Shown: positions 26,932 through 34,754 of the stretch, piece after piece
How the letters are laid out: every line of letters starts with the position of its first letter
Numbering within the stretch: the stretch's first letter is position 1
Assembly: GCA_030427505.1 (NCBI GenBank)
Contig: JAUICH010000007.1
Location: 1 to 64,000 of the forward strand
From: Verrucomicrobiia bacterium
Lineage (GTDB): Bacteria > Verrucomicrobiota > Verrucomicrobiia > Verrucomicrobiales > DEV007
Length of the DNA stretch: 64,000 nt
Direction of reading: 5' to 3'
Made by a program: the position numbers and the translations under genes
Notes under the pieces: generated by a model
Told to the model about the DNA's origin: nothing
The model's input: only the letters and a program-made list of their open reading frames with translations
The model's database searches: none

Positions 26932-27566
26932 GCGGTACCGCGCAGCGAAAGCTCGAGTCTCACCTCGAAAGCCTGAAAGACTGCCGCCTCTGTCCGGACA
27001 TGCATCCCCGGCCCATCGGGGGCTACCCGGTATGTTCGCCGGTCCTGTTGATCGGTCAGGCGCCGGGGGTAAAGGAACCCGAACTGGGCCGTCCCTTTGC
27101 CTGGACCGCGGGCAAGACGCTTTTCAAATGGCTGAACAGTATTTCCGGCCTGACGGAGGAGGAAATTCGCCGGGCCATCTACTTCGCGGCGGTTTGCCGC
27201 TGTTTTCCAGGCAAGAATCCCAAAGGTGGCGATCGCGTGCCCGCCCCGGATGAAATCGACCGCTGCGCGCAATGGCTGAACGCGGAGTTCCGCATCCTCA
27301 AACCGCGGCTGGTGATTGCGGTGGGAAAACTGGCGGCGGCCCGGTTTCTTCAGTTCGAACGGCTAACCGAGATCATTGGAAAAAGTTTTTCGATCGAGAC
27401 CGAGGGCGGAACCACCAGCTTGATCGCCCTGCCGCATCCTTCGGGAGCGTCCACCTGGCACCGGATGGAACCGGGAAAGACCCTCACGTTGAAAGCTCTC
27501 GATCTGATCGCCGGACATCCGGCGTATCAGGAAGCTCTGCGGAAGGCAAAGAGTGCCGAGGCTTAG
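26928..27566 (+). CDS. Uracil-DNA glycosylase superfamily protein (family 4-like)
   Basis: 212 residues. Motif A-like GQAPGVKEPELGRPFAWTAGKTLF (about 43-66) and motif B HPSGAS (His-Pro-Ser-Gly) correspond to the uracil-DNA glycosylase active site of families 4/5. C19xxC22 plus C90/C92 and C113 could ligate the 4Fe-4S cluster known in family 4, though spacing differs from textbook family 4. GTG start overlapping the mutS stop by four bases, so it is coupled to mutS; base-excision and mismatch repair are thus co-expressed, followed 9 bp later by recG. Confidence 0.85.
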   Translation: MSGTAQRKLESHLESLKDCRLCPDMHPRPIGGYPVCSPVLLIGQAPGVKEPELGRPFAWTAGKTLFKWLNSISGLTEEEIRRAIYFAAVCRCFPGKNPKGGDRVPAPDEIDRCAQWLNAEFRILKPRLVIAVGKLAAARFLQFERLTEIIGKSFSIETEGGTTSLIALPHPSGASTWHRMEPGKTLTLKALDLIAGHPAYQEALRKAKSAEA

Positions 27567-27575
27567 GTTTTAGGT

Positions 27576-29672
27576 ATGGAAAAAGGGCGATTCACCTGGA
27601 AGACAAATCTCGATGACGTGAAATGCCCCGGCATTGACGGCAAGGCTCGCGCCGCGTTCGAAACGTTGGGCATCGAAAGCGTGGGGGACTTGCTGGAGTA
27701 TTACCCCCGCCGTTACGAAGACCGCACGCTGTTCGACCGCTTTCCCGATCAGCCCATGGCGGAGCCGGTCTGCATCCGCGCCACAATAGTCGATACCAGC
27801 CTGCGCCGATTGCCGGGCCGCAGATCGTTCTTTGAAGCGAGGGTCGAGCCCACGGAAGCCGGCGGCTTTGGTGGCTCGTTGGTTTGCCGCTGGTTCAACA
27901 TGCCCTTCATTCACCGCATCCTGGCCGTGGACCAGGACCTGGCGCTCTTTGGCAAACCGAAGCTCAGCGGAAAGCGGCTCGTCATCGATCATCCGGAGTT
28001 TGAGATTCTGGGGAACGACCCGGACCAGGAACAGATTCATGTGGAGCGCATCACGCCCATCTATCCGTTGATCTCCGGTGTATCGCAGAAGCCCTTGCGG
28101 CGCTTGGTCTGGATGGTCCTGGGATCCTTGGACGCGGACTCCGTGCCGGAGATGCTGCCGGAGCGAAGCGCCGAAACATCGGGATTGAGCCGAAGAGAAG
28201 CGATTCGTCAGATACATTTTCCGGAGAGTTTCGATCTGCTTCGCAACGCTCGCCGCTTCTTGGCGTTGGAAGAATTTCTCGCCCTTCAGTTGCGCGTTCT
28301 AAAGCGCCGCCGGGAATTGGAGGAACGGGGCGGCGCCCAGCATTGCGGGCCTGGATATTTGTTAGGGCGCTTATTGGAGAATCTCCCTTTTTCGCCGACC
28401 GGCGCTCAGACCCGGGCGATTGAAGAAGTCCGGCAGGATCTCGCGTCCGGGATGGCGATGAACCGGCTGCTCCAGGGAGATGTCGGATCGGGCAAGACCC
28501 TGGTGGCGATCGCCGCCATGCTGCTGGCCGTGGAGGCCGGCTATCAGGCCGCGCTCATGGCGCCCACCCAGATCCTGGCGGAACAACATTACCTGGTCAT
28601 TCAACGCTGGCTGGAACCGGTGGGGGTCCGCGTCGGCTTGCGCACCTCCGCCCGGAAGGAAGACGGCTTCCTGCCACTACTGGCGGGTGGCGACGAGGCT
28701 CAGATCCTCATCGGAACGCATGCCCTCATTCATGGCGAATCCGAGTTCGACCGGCTGGGTTTGGTGGTGATAGATGAGCAGCACAAGTTCGGAGTTACCC
28801 AGCGCGCCCGGCTCATCGAGCAGGGGCATCACGGCGCTCCGGATGTGCTAGTCATGACCGCCACGCCCATTCCCCGCACCCTCATCCTCAGCGTCTATGG
28901 GGACCTGGATGTCTCCATCCTCGACGAGCTGCCCAAGGGGAGGGGAAAGGTTGTGACCGGCGTGCGCGACTTTTCGAAGTCCAAAGAAGCCGCTGCGTTC
29001 ATCCGGGAGTACTTGGAAAAAGGCCGCCAAGCCTACATCGTTTACCCGCTCATCGAAGAGTCGGAGAAGGTGAAGTCCCTGGCCGCGACGGTGGAGTTCG
29101 AAAAGTGGCGAGAGCTGTTCGCGCCCCATGCCTGCGACCTCCTGCACGGAAAGATGGAGTCCGGGGAGAAGGAAGCCGTCATGGTCCGGTTCCGGAAAGG
29201 GGAGACCCAGGTGCTCATCTCCACCACCGTCATTGAGGTGGGCGTGGACGTGCCGAATGCGTCGATCATGATGATCTACAACGCGGAGCGCTTCGGGCTC
29301 GCGCAGTTGCACCAGCTCCGGGGCCGCATTGGGCGGGGCGAGCATAAGAGCTACTGCATCCTGATGTGCGATCCCAAGGGCGACCCTGAAGCCATCGCCA
29401 AACTAAAGATCCTTGAAGAAACCACGGACGGCTTCCGCATTGCCGATGAAGACCTGCGCCTGCGCGGTCCGGGCGAGGTTCTCGGAACCGCCCAGAGCGG
29501 CTTGGACGGTTTGAAACTGGGGGATCTGGTCACGGATTCCGTTTTGGTCCGTGAGGCCCGCGAGTTGGCGGCGGGTCTGCTAAAGAAGGATCCCGGGCTG
29601 GTCTCTCCCGCCGCTCAGGAACTTTTGCGCCGAACCACTGAACAAACCTCCGCCCCAGCGACGCTCAGTTAG
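27576..29672 (+). CDS. recG: ATP-dependent DNA helicase RecG
   Basis: Superfamily 2 helicase that regresses stalled forks and processes branched DNA. 698 residues. N-terminal wedge/OB region (CPGIDGKARAAFETLGIESVGDLLEYYPRRYEDR), Walker A GDVGSGKT (about 301-308), motif II as DEQH in VVIDEQHKFGV, motif III MTATPIPRTL, and RecG-specific QLHQLRGRIGRGEHKSYC and DLRLRGPGEVLGTAQSGL. Third gene of the mutS-UDG-recG repair operon. ATG at 27576. Confidence 0.96.
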   Translation: MEKGRFTWKTNLDDVKCPGIDGKARAAFETLGIESVGDLLEYYPRRYEDRTLFDRFPDQPMAEPVCIRATIVDTSLRRLPGRRSFFEARVEPTEAGGFGGSLVCRWFNMPFIHRILAVDQDLALFGKPKLSGKRLVIDHPEFEILGNDPDQEQIHVERITPIYPLISGVSQKPLRRLVWMVLGSLDADSVPEMLPERSAETSGLSRREAIRQIHFPESFDLLRNARRFLALEEFLALQLRVLKRRRELEERGGAQHCGPGYLLGRLLENLPFSPTGAQTRAIEEVRQDLASGMAMNRLLQGDVGSGKTLVAIAAMLLAVEAGYQAALMAPTQILAEQHYLVIQRWLEPVGVRVGLRTSARKEDGFLPLLAGGDEAQILIGTHALIHGESEFDRLGLVVIDEQHKFGVTQRARLIEQGHHGAPDVLVMTATPIPRTLILSVYGDLDVSILDELPKGRGKVVTGVRDFSKSKEAAAFIREYLEKGRQAYIVYPLIEESEKVKSLAATVEFEKWRELFAPHACDLLHGKMESGEKEAVMVRFRKGETQVLISTTVIEVGVDVPNASIMMIYNAERFGLAQLHQLRGRIGRGEHKSYCILMCDPKGDPEAIAKLKILEETTDGFRIADEDLRLRGPGEVLGTAQSGLDGLKLGDLVTDSVLVREARELAAGLLKKDPGLVSPAAQELLRRTTEQTSAPATLS

Positions 29673-29799
29673 ACAACGCTGGGGACCGGTATGCCAATGA
29701 GAAGCAGGTCCCAGGCATCCATTAGCCAAGATTCCGCGTCTTGCGAAAACGCCTACCGAAGCCTTCAATGGAAACGTCACACCCGCAATGCATTCAGGT

Positions 29800-31425
29800 A
29801 TGATCGCCCGTTCCTTCCTTAGGCTCTTCATCTTTCTTCTCGCGGTGTCCGGCGCCGTGACGATCTACTTCGTGATCGTCCAGCGGGATGACCGCTACAA
29901 CGTGTTCGACTTTTTCAAAGGCACGCCCATCAGCGGCACCATTGGGCAGGCGTCGCCATTGACGGCTCCGAAGAAAGCCGGCCCCGAACCTGACGCCATA
30001 CCGCCGGAGTTCCCCAAGAGCGATGGCATGACTCCGGTGGGAGATGAGACACCCTCTGCCGGCAAACCGTTGCTGGATACCGGCGATCTGGATCTCCTGG
30101 AACGGATCAACAATTCCCTCGCGACCGTTACCGAAGCCGTCATTCCCTCCGTGGTCAGCATCGATACCACCAAGACGGTGAATGTTCGCGAGTATGTGCC
30201 GACCGACCCCTTCGGTTTCTTCGGTTACTACCGCAACAGCCAGCGCCGCGGCCAGCCCGGTCTGGGTTCCGGTGTCTTCATTTCAGAAGACGGTTACATC
30301 ATCACCAATCACCATGTGGTGGCGGGGGTGGATGAAATCCAGGTAACCACCCATACCGGCGAACGCTTCGAGGCCGAGTGGGTGGGTTCGGACCCAAACA
30401 TGGACGTGGCGGTGCTGAAGATAAATGGCGGAGAAGCCCGCCGCTTTCCCGCGCTGTCCTTTGGCAACTCCGATGCCGTCCGCGCTGGAGAGATGGTGCT
30501 GGCCATCGGGAACCCCTTCGGCCTGAACGAGACCGTGACCCGCGGCATCATCAGCAACCGTCAGCGAAGGCTTAGCGACGCGGAGAATGAGTATTTTCAG
30601 ACCGACACGGTGATCAATCCGGGTAACTCCGGTGGCCCGCTGGTGAACATCCGGGGAGAGGTCATTGGGATTAACGTCGCTCTGTTCGCCGGGCAGCAGG
30701 ACGTCCGGGTCTGGCAGGGGGTTGGTTTGGCCATTCCCTCAAACGGCGTGAAGGAAGTCTTCGAAGCCATCGTTCACGATCAGGCCCTCATCCGCGGCTA
30801 CTTGGGTTTTGAATTGGGGAAACTGGACTACTACCTTGCTCGCACACTGGGCCTGAAAAGCCTCAAGGGCGCGCTGGTAATGGATGTGGCAAAGGACTCT
30901 CCGGCGGCGGCGGCGGGTCTCCAACAAGGTGACGTTATTGTCAAAATTAACGAGCGTCCCATCTCCTCTCCCGAAGATGCCATCCGCCGCGTCCGTGGAA
31001 TGAAAGCCGGAACCGCCGCGGAAATCGGAATCATCAGAAACGGGACACCAGAGATACTAACCGCGTCCGTCATCGAACGGCCGGACGAAGCCGCGCTGAC
31101 CATGCGGAAAGATATCGAGGCGTCCGGCCAGGCCATGGTCAAGGCTCTCGGCCTGAAAGTTCGCGATCTTTCCCCGGCGGAACGGGATTCTCTGGGGCTT
31201 GGCGAGCATCTCAGCGCCATCATCATTACGGATGTGGAGCCGGGATCTCAGGCCGCCGAACGCATCCTTCCCGGGGACCTGATCCACCAGATCAATCGCG
31301 ATCCCATCTTCTCCACCGCCGACTTCTATGAAGTTCTCGGAGAACTTCCCAAAGACCAGGTGTCCATCATTGTCCTGACCCGGCGGGGGCAGCGCTACGC
31401 TCTGACCTTGAGCCCCGGAGCCTGA
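29800..31425 (+). CDS. Membrane-anchored DegP/HtrA-type serine protease
   Basis: 541 residues from ATG 29800 (12 bp earlier, 29788 is also possible). N-terminal hydrophobic anchor (IARSFLRLFIFLLAVSGAVTIYFVIV), a Pro/Gly-rich linker, then a trypsin-like domain with catalytic H172 (TNHHVVAG), D202 (NMDVAVLKI) and S277 (NPGNSGGP). Two PDZ domains follow: about 345-430 (LVMDVAKDSPAAAAGLQQGDVIVKINE) and about 450-541 (IIITDVEPGSQAAERILPGDLIHQINR). Periplasmic protein quality control is expected. Located just upstream of an OmpA-like envelope protein. Confidence 0.93.
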   Translation: MIARSFLRLFIFLLAVSGAVTIYFVIVQRDDRYNVFDFFKGTPISGTIGQASPLTAPKKAGPEPDAIPPEFPKSDGMTPVGDETPSAGKPLLDTGDLDLLERINNSLATVTEAVIPSVVSIDTTKTVNVREYVPTDPFGFFGYYRNSQRRGQPGLGSGVFISEDGYIITNHHVVAGVDEIQVTTHTGERFEAEWVGSDPNMDVAVLKINGGEARRFPALSFGNSDAVRAGEMVLAIGNPFGLNETVTRGIISNRQRRLSDAENEYFQTDTVINPGNSGGPLVNIRGEVIGINVALFAGQQDVRVWQGVGLAIPSNGVKEVFEAIVHDQALIRGYLGFELGKLDYYLARTLGLKSLKGALVMDVAKDSPAAAAGLQQGDVIVKINERPISSPEDAIRRVRGMKAGTAAEIGIIRNGTPEILTASVIERPDEAALTMRKDIEASGQAMVKALGLKVRDLSPAERDSLGLGEHLSAIIITDVEPGSQAAERILPGDLIHQINRDPIFSTADFYEVLGELPKDQVSIIVLTRRGQRYALTLSPGA

Positions 31426-31502
31426 CGGGAGGGATTCCGTTTTTGATCCGGTGCGAATTCTGCTATGGTTTTCCCGCCTGGGGTGGGGTGCCCCGTGGAA
31501 TT

Positions 31503-32882
31503 ATGACCAAATCGCAAGCTGCAGTCTTTTTTGGTATCATCTGCCTGGGGGCGGTGATCTCTGTTGTTTCTCTCGTTGTCCTCGATGGCGACAAAGACGT
31601 GGTCCTGCCCAATACGGGCTCGGTGCCAGCCATGGAAGAGGAGGCAGCCGCCACGGTTCCCAAGCCGGAACCTGAGGAAAAGCCAGACATGACTTCACCA
31701 GCAGCACCCGCCACGGCGCCTGCCGCGGAGGCTCCTCCGGCAGTCATGGCGGAGAAGGAAGGCGTCGTTACGGGCCCCGCGCCAGACATGCCGGAGGTCG
31801 CGGTTTTCAACTCCCCGGCGGAACTGATGAAAGCTCTGACCGGCGCCGTGCAGGCCAGGGACATGGATGCCGTGGCCGGCATTGCGGGCGATGAGGCCCT
31901 CTCGGATGAGAACCGGAACCGGGTGGGTTCGCTGCTTCAGGACGAAACGCTGACGCCCGCGCCCGCGGACAGTCCGCGTCAAGTGGCCAAGGTGGCCGGG
32001 GGCGAGCGCTGGGTGATTTCTCTGGTGGCGGCGGAAGGCGCCATGGGCGCGGAGTTGTATGCCGATCTGAGTAAAGACGCGGAGGCCGGCTGGGGCGTGG
32101 CGAAACTGTTTCCACAGCGGGTTAATGAAATGAAGGTCGCGGTTACTTCCGAAGACGCCCTGATGGTGGCCCACCAGTTCGTGAAATCCGTCATCGAGAG
32201 AGACTTCGATCAGGCGCGGGAATTTGTGAATCCCAATAAGGTAACCGACGAACGCATCGCGGCGCTCTTTATCGCGATGGAAGAAGGAGGGTTCGCCCTC
32301 CGGTCTGAGAATCCGCTGGTACAGACTTTGGATCAGGACGAGCTCGCCTGGGTCATCGCCCGGGTCCAGTCCACCCAAGAGGCCTCCGAGTTCGGCCTCA
32401 CGCTGGATCGCGCGGCTCAGGAAAAATGGATGGTTTCGGAGCTGACTTTTTCCAAGTTGCTTAACACTCTCGCCATGCAGGGCGGCGCGGGTGGCGTGGC
32501 CTACTCTCCCATCATCACCAATCCGCAGGCGGGAGACCTGCTGGTGCTCTACTTTGAGTTTAACGAGGATCAGTTGACCGCCCGCGCCTTGAAGCAATTG
32601 AAGATCATTTCCGACATTCTGAAAAAGAGTCCGGTCCGGAAGATCACCATCGACGGCTACACGGACGCGATCGGATCCGATTCCTACAACCTGGGGCTTA
32701 GCTCGAACCGCTCCGTGGCCGTCAAGGAAGCCCTGTTGAACATGGGTGTCCCACCGGAACAAATTCTGACCCGGGGCCTGGGCGAGGCCAACCCGATCAG
32801 CCCGAACGAAAATCCCGATGGCACGGATAACCCGCAGGGCCGTTCCCAAAACCGCCGCGCGGAAGTTTACCTGGATCTCTAG
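31503..32882 (+). CDS. OmpA-family peptidoglycan-binding envelope protein
   Basis: 459 residues from ATG 31503; a TTG at 31443 would add 20. The N-terminal helix (SQAAVFFGIICLGAVISVVSLVVL) anchors it in the inner membrane, followed by an acidic Pro/Ala-rich linker, a central unrecognised region (about 100-320), and a C-terminal OmpA/MotB domain (about 345-459) with YFEFNEDQLTARALKQLKIISDIL, IDGYTDAIGSDSYNLGLSSNRS and NRRAEVYL. It probably ties the membrane to peptidoglycan. The TAG stop is formed by the CTAG end of repeat copy B. Confidence 0.9.
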   Translation: MTKSQAAVFFGIICLGAVISVVSLVVLDGDKDVVLPNTGSVPAMEEEAAATVPKPEPEEKPDMTSPAAPATAPAAEAPPAVMAEKEGVVTGPAPDMPEVAVFNSPAELMKALTGAVQARDMDAVAGIAGDEALSDENRNRVGSLLQDETLTPAPADSPRQVAKVAGGERWVISLVAAEGAMGAELYADLSKDAEAGWGVAKLFPQRVNEMKVAVTSEDALMVAHQFVKSVIERDFDQAREFVNPNKVTDERIAALFIAMEEGGFALRSENPLVQTLDQDELAWVIARVQSTQEASEFGLTLDRAAQEKWMVSELTFSKLLNTLAMQGGAGGVAYSPIITNPQAGDLLVLYFEFNEDQLTARALKQLKIISDILKKSPVRKITIDGYTDAIGSDSYNLGLSSNRSVAVKEALLNMGVPPEQILTRGLGEANPISPNENPDGTDNPQGRSQNRRAEVYLDL

Positions 32883-33069
32883 TGTGGTGTTTGCGAAATA
32901 TCTAGACGAAATCAATTAAGCTTTAGAGCCGGAAATTGGCTCGCTTCGCTCGGATGTTTTTATCATCGCGGTCTTCTTTTCCAATTTCCGCGTTGCTCGA
33001 TCAGTCGTTGAGCTTGCTCAACTCCTTCCTCGCGAATTTCGTCCACCTATTTCGCAAACACCACACTAG
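32879..33069. repeat. Fold-back repeat element, copy B
   Basis: 191 bp with perfect 22-bp terminal inverted repeats (32879-32900 and 33048-33069) that begin CTAGTGTGGTGTTTGCG. Nested stems: GACGAAAT (32905-32912) with ATTTCGTC (33036-33043); CGGAAATTGG (32930-32939) with CCAATTTCCG (32981-32990); and an apical hairpin GTTGAGC-TT-GCTCAAC (33007-33022). The blocks CGGTCTT, CGTTGCTCG, TCAGT and CCTTCCTCGCG are shared with copy A. The first CTAG includes the stop codon of the OmpA-family gene; the right end is 15 bp from the sprT-like stop. Confidence 0.88.
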
Positions 33070-33084
33070 GGGAAAGATTGCCGG

Positions 33085-33720
33085 TTAGACATCCAGCCGC
33101 CGTTCCTCCAGCCGGTAGCGGGCGGCATATTGGCCGCCGTTGTACTGTTGGCAGCAGTCGTAGCAGGCGACGTCTTGGGTGATCCGCTTGACCCGTCCGA
33201 CTTCCTTGCCGCAGGCGGGGCAGCGGTAGAAGAACTTCCGCGTCATGCGCGTTCGTTCGAAGGGCAGATTGTGACAGCGCTTTTCCCCGTTGATTCCCAG
33301 ATCCCGGCAGGCCTTTTTCCATTCCGTCCCATGCGCGGGTAACCGCTTGCGCGGAAAACGCTCCCGGACCACCAGGTGAGCTAACTCATGCCGCAGGGTG
33401 CGGTCCACTTCTTCCCAGGATATGGAAAGCAGGCGGGGGTTCAGCTCGATGCGGGTCCGGCGGTAAAAGGCCCGGCCCGCCGTGGTTCTGAGGCGCGTGT
33501 TCCAGACCACGGTCAATCGCGCCGCCAGGCTGTGTAGTCTCAGGTTCAGCGCCAGGAGACGCGCCTGTTCCTCCAGGTGGTGGCGGATGTCCTCCAGGCT
33601 GGTTTCCGGGGGCTGCGTTTCCATTCGCCGCTCTTCCGGGGCGTCGCTTCCGGTCAGGTCGAAGTCAGGGGTTGGCCCCCCTGGTGAGAATAGATCGAGC
33701 TGAACGCGCTTTTCCCCCAC
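33085..33720 (-). CDS. SprT-like zinc metalloprotease-domain protein
   Basis: 211 residues. SprT/SprTN-like domain with HELAH at 111-115 (two zinc His and the catalytic Glu) and a third His in AHGTEWKKAC (H130). A C-terminal zinc ribbon is seen as CPACG..CYDCC. Eukaryotic Spartan degrades DNA-protein crosslinks; bacterial SprT function is not well defined. GTG start at 33720 preceded by a purine-rich GGAGAGG; it lies 15 bp after cysE, so the two are probably cotranscribed. Confidence 0.88.
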   Translation of the reverse strand: MGEKRVQLDLFSPGGPTPDFDLTGSDAPEERRMETQPPETSLEDIRHHLEEQARLLALNLRLHSLAARLTVVWNTRLRTTAGRAFYRRTRIELNPRLLSISWEEVDRTLRHELAHLVVRERFPRKRLPAHGTEWKKACRDLGINGEKRCHNLPFERTRMTRKFFYRCPACGKEVGRVKRITQDVACYDCCQQYNGGQYAARYRLEERRLDV

Positions 33721-33735
33721 AACCTCTCCGCCTTG

Positions 33736-34680
33736 TCAGGCCGCCGCCGGAGAAGAAAGCTCCGGCAGCAGTTCTCCGGTGGTCTTGTCGAGCACGCGGA
33801 GCCGTTCTCCGTCATTGGAAACGAAAGACTCCGCCGGCACGCTTTCGCGCAGAAACACGTTCGCGCCGATGGTGCTCTTTTTCCCGATCACGGTCTTCCC
33901 GCCCAGCACGGTGGCGTTCGGGTAGATGGTGACCCCGTCTTCCACGTTGGGATGGCGCTTGTTGCCTTTTACCACCCGTCCGTGTTCGTCTTTCGGAAAG
34001 CTGCGGGCTCCCAGGGTGACGCCGTGGTACAGCTTCACATGGTTCCCGATGATGCAAGTTTCCCCAATCACGACACCAGTCCCGTGGTCGATAAAGAAGT
34101 GGGACCCGATGGAGGCGCCGGGGTGAATGTCAATGCCGGTACGGCTGTGGGCCCACTCCGTCATGATGCGCGGAATCAGCGGCACATCCATCCGGTAGAG
34201 GATGTGAGCCACCCGCTGGATGGCGATGGTTTCCATGCACGGGTAGGCCAGGATGATCTCGTCAAAATTCTTCGCCGCCGGGTCGCCTTCGTAGGCGGCT
34301 TCCACATCCGTCCGCAACAGTTCGCGCACCCGGGGCAGTTCGTTCAAGAAGTCGCACACCAGGTCGTGGGCCGCGGCCTGGATGGTGCCGTTCCCATTGC
34401 TGATGCCGTCCGCGTCGCGCAGGCGCAGGCTTTTGGCTACTTCCACTTCGAACTTTTCGACGAGGTTCGCGATCCTTTCGGAAGTGATCATCTCCAACTC
34501 CGCGGAGGCGATGGGTTCCTCGTCGTGGTAGCCGGGGAAGAGCAGTTGCAGCAGGTCGTCACACAGCGCCGCGATCGTCCGCTTGGAGGGCAGGTTGGAG
34601 CAATCGATGTGATTGATACCACCCACCTCCCGGTAAGATTGCAGAAGATTGTCAATAACCGTGCGTTTGCTGCAGCTCAT
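33736..34680 (-). CDS. cysE: Serine O-acetyltransferase
   Basis: Makes O-acetylserine from serine and acetyl-CoA, the first step of cysteine synthesis. 314 residues. The left-handed beta-helix is visible as hexapeptides GIDIHPGASIGSHFFIDHGTGVVIGETCIIGNHVKLYHGVTLGA, with the catalytic His in IDHGTG. A long helical N-terminal domain (about 1-180) fits the EpsC-type plant/bacterial class. The helix continues with GNKRHPNVEDGVTIYPNATVLGG. ATG at 34680. Followed by the sprT-like gene on the same strand. Confidence 0.94.
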   Translation of the reverse strand: MSCSKRTVIDNLLQSYREVGGINHIDCSNLPSKRTIAALCDDLLQLLFPGYHDEEPIASAELEMITSERIANLVEKFEVEVAKSLRLRDADGISNGNGTIQAAAHDLVCDFLNELPRVRELLRTDVEAAYEGDPAAKNFDEIILAYPCMETIAIQRVAHILYRMDVPLIPRIMTEWAHSRTGIDIHPGASIGSHFFIDHGTGVVIGETCIIGNHVKLYHGVTLGARSFPKDEHGRVVKGNKRHPNVEDGVTIYPNATVLGGKTVIGKKSTIGANVFLRESVPAESFVSNDGERLRVLDKTTGELLPELSSPAAA

Positions 34681-34754
34681 GGATTTATCGGCGTGAGGTT
34701 CAATCTAACGTTAGCGGGGCCAATTCCCAAAGTCTTTTTCGTGTCAGCGCGGCC

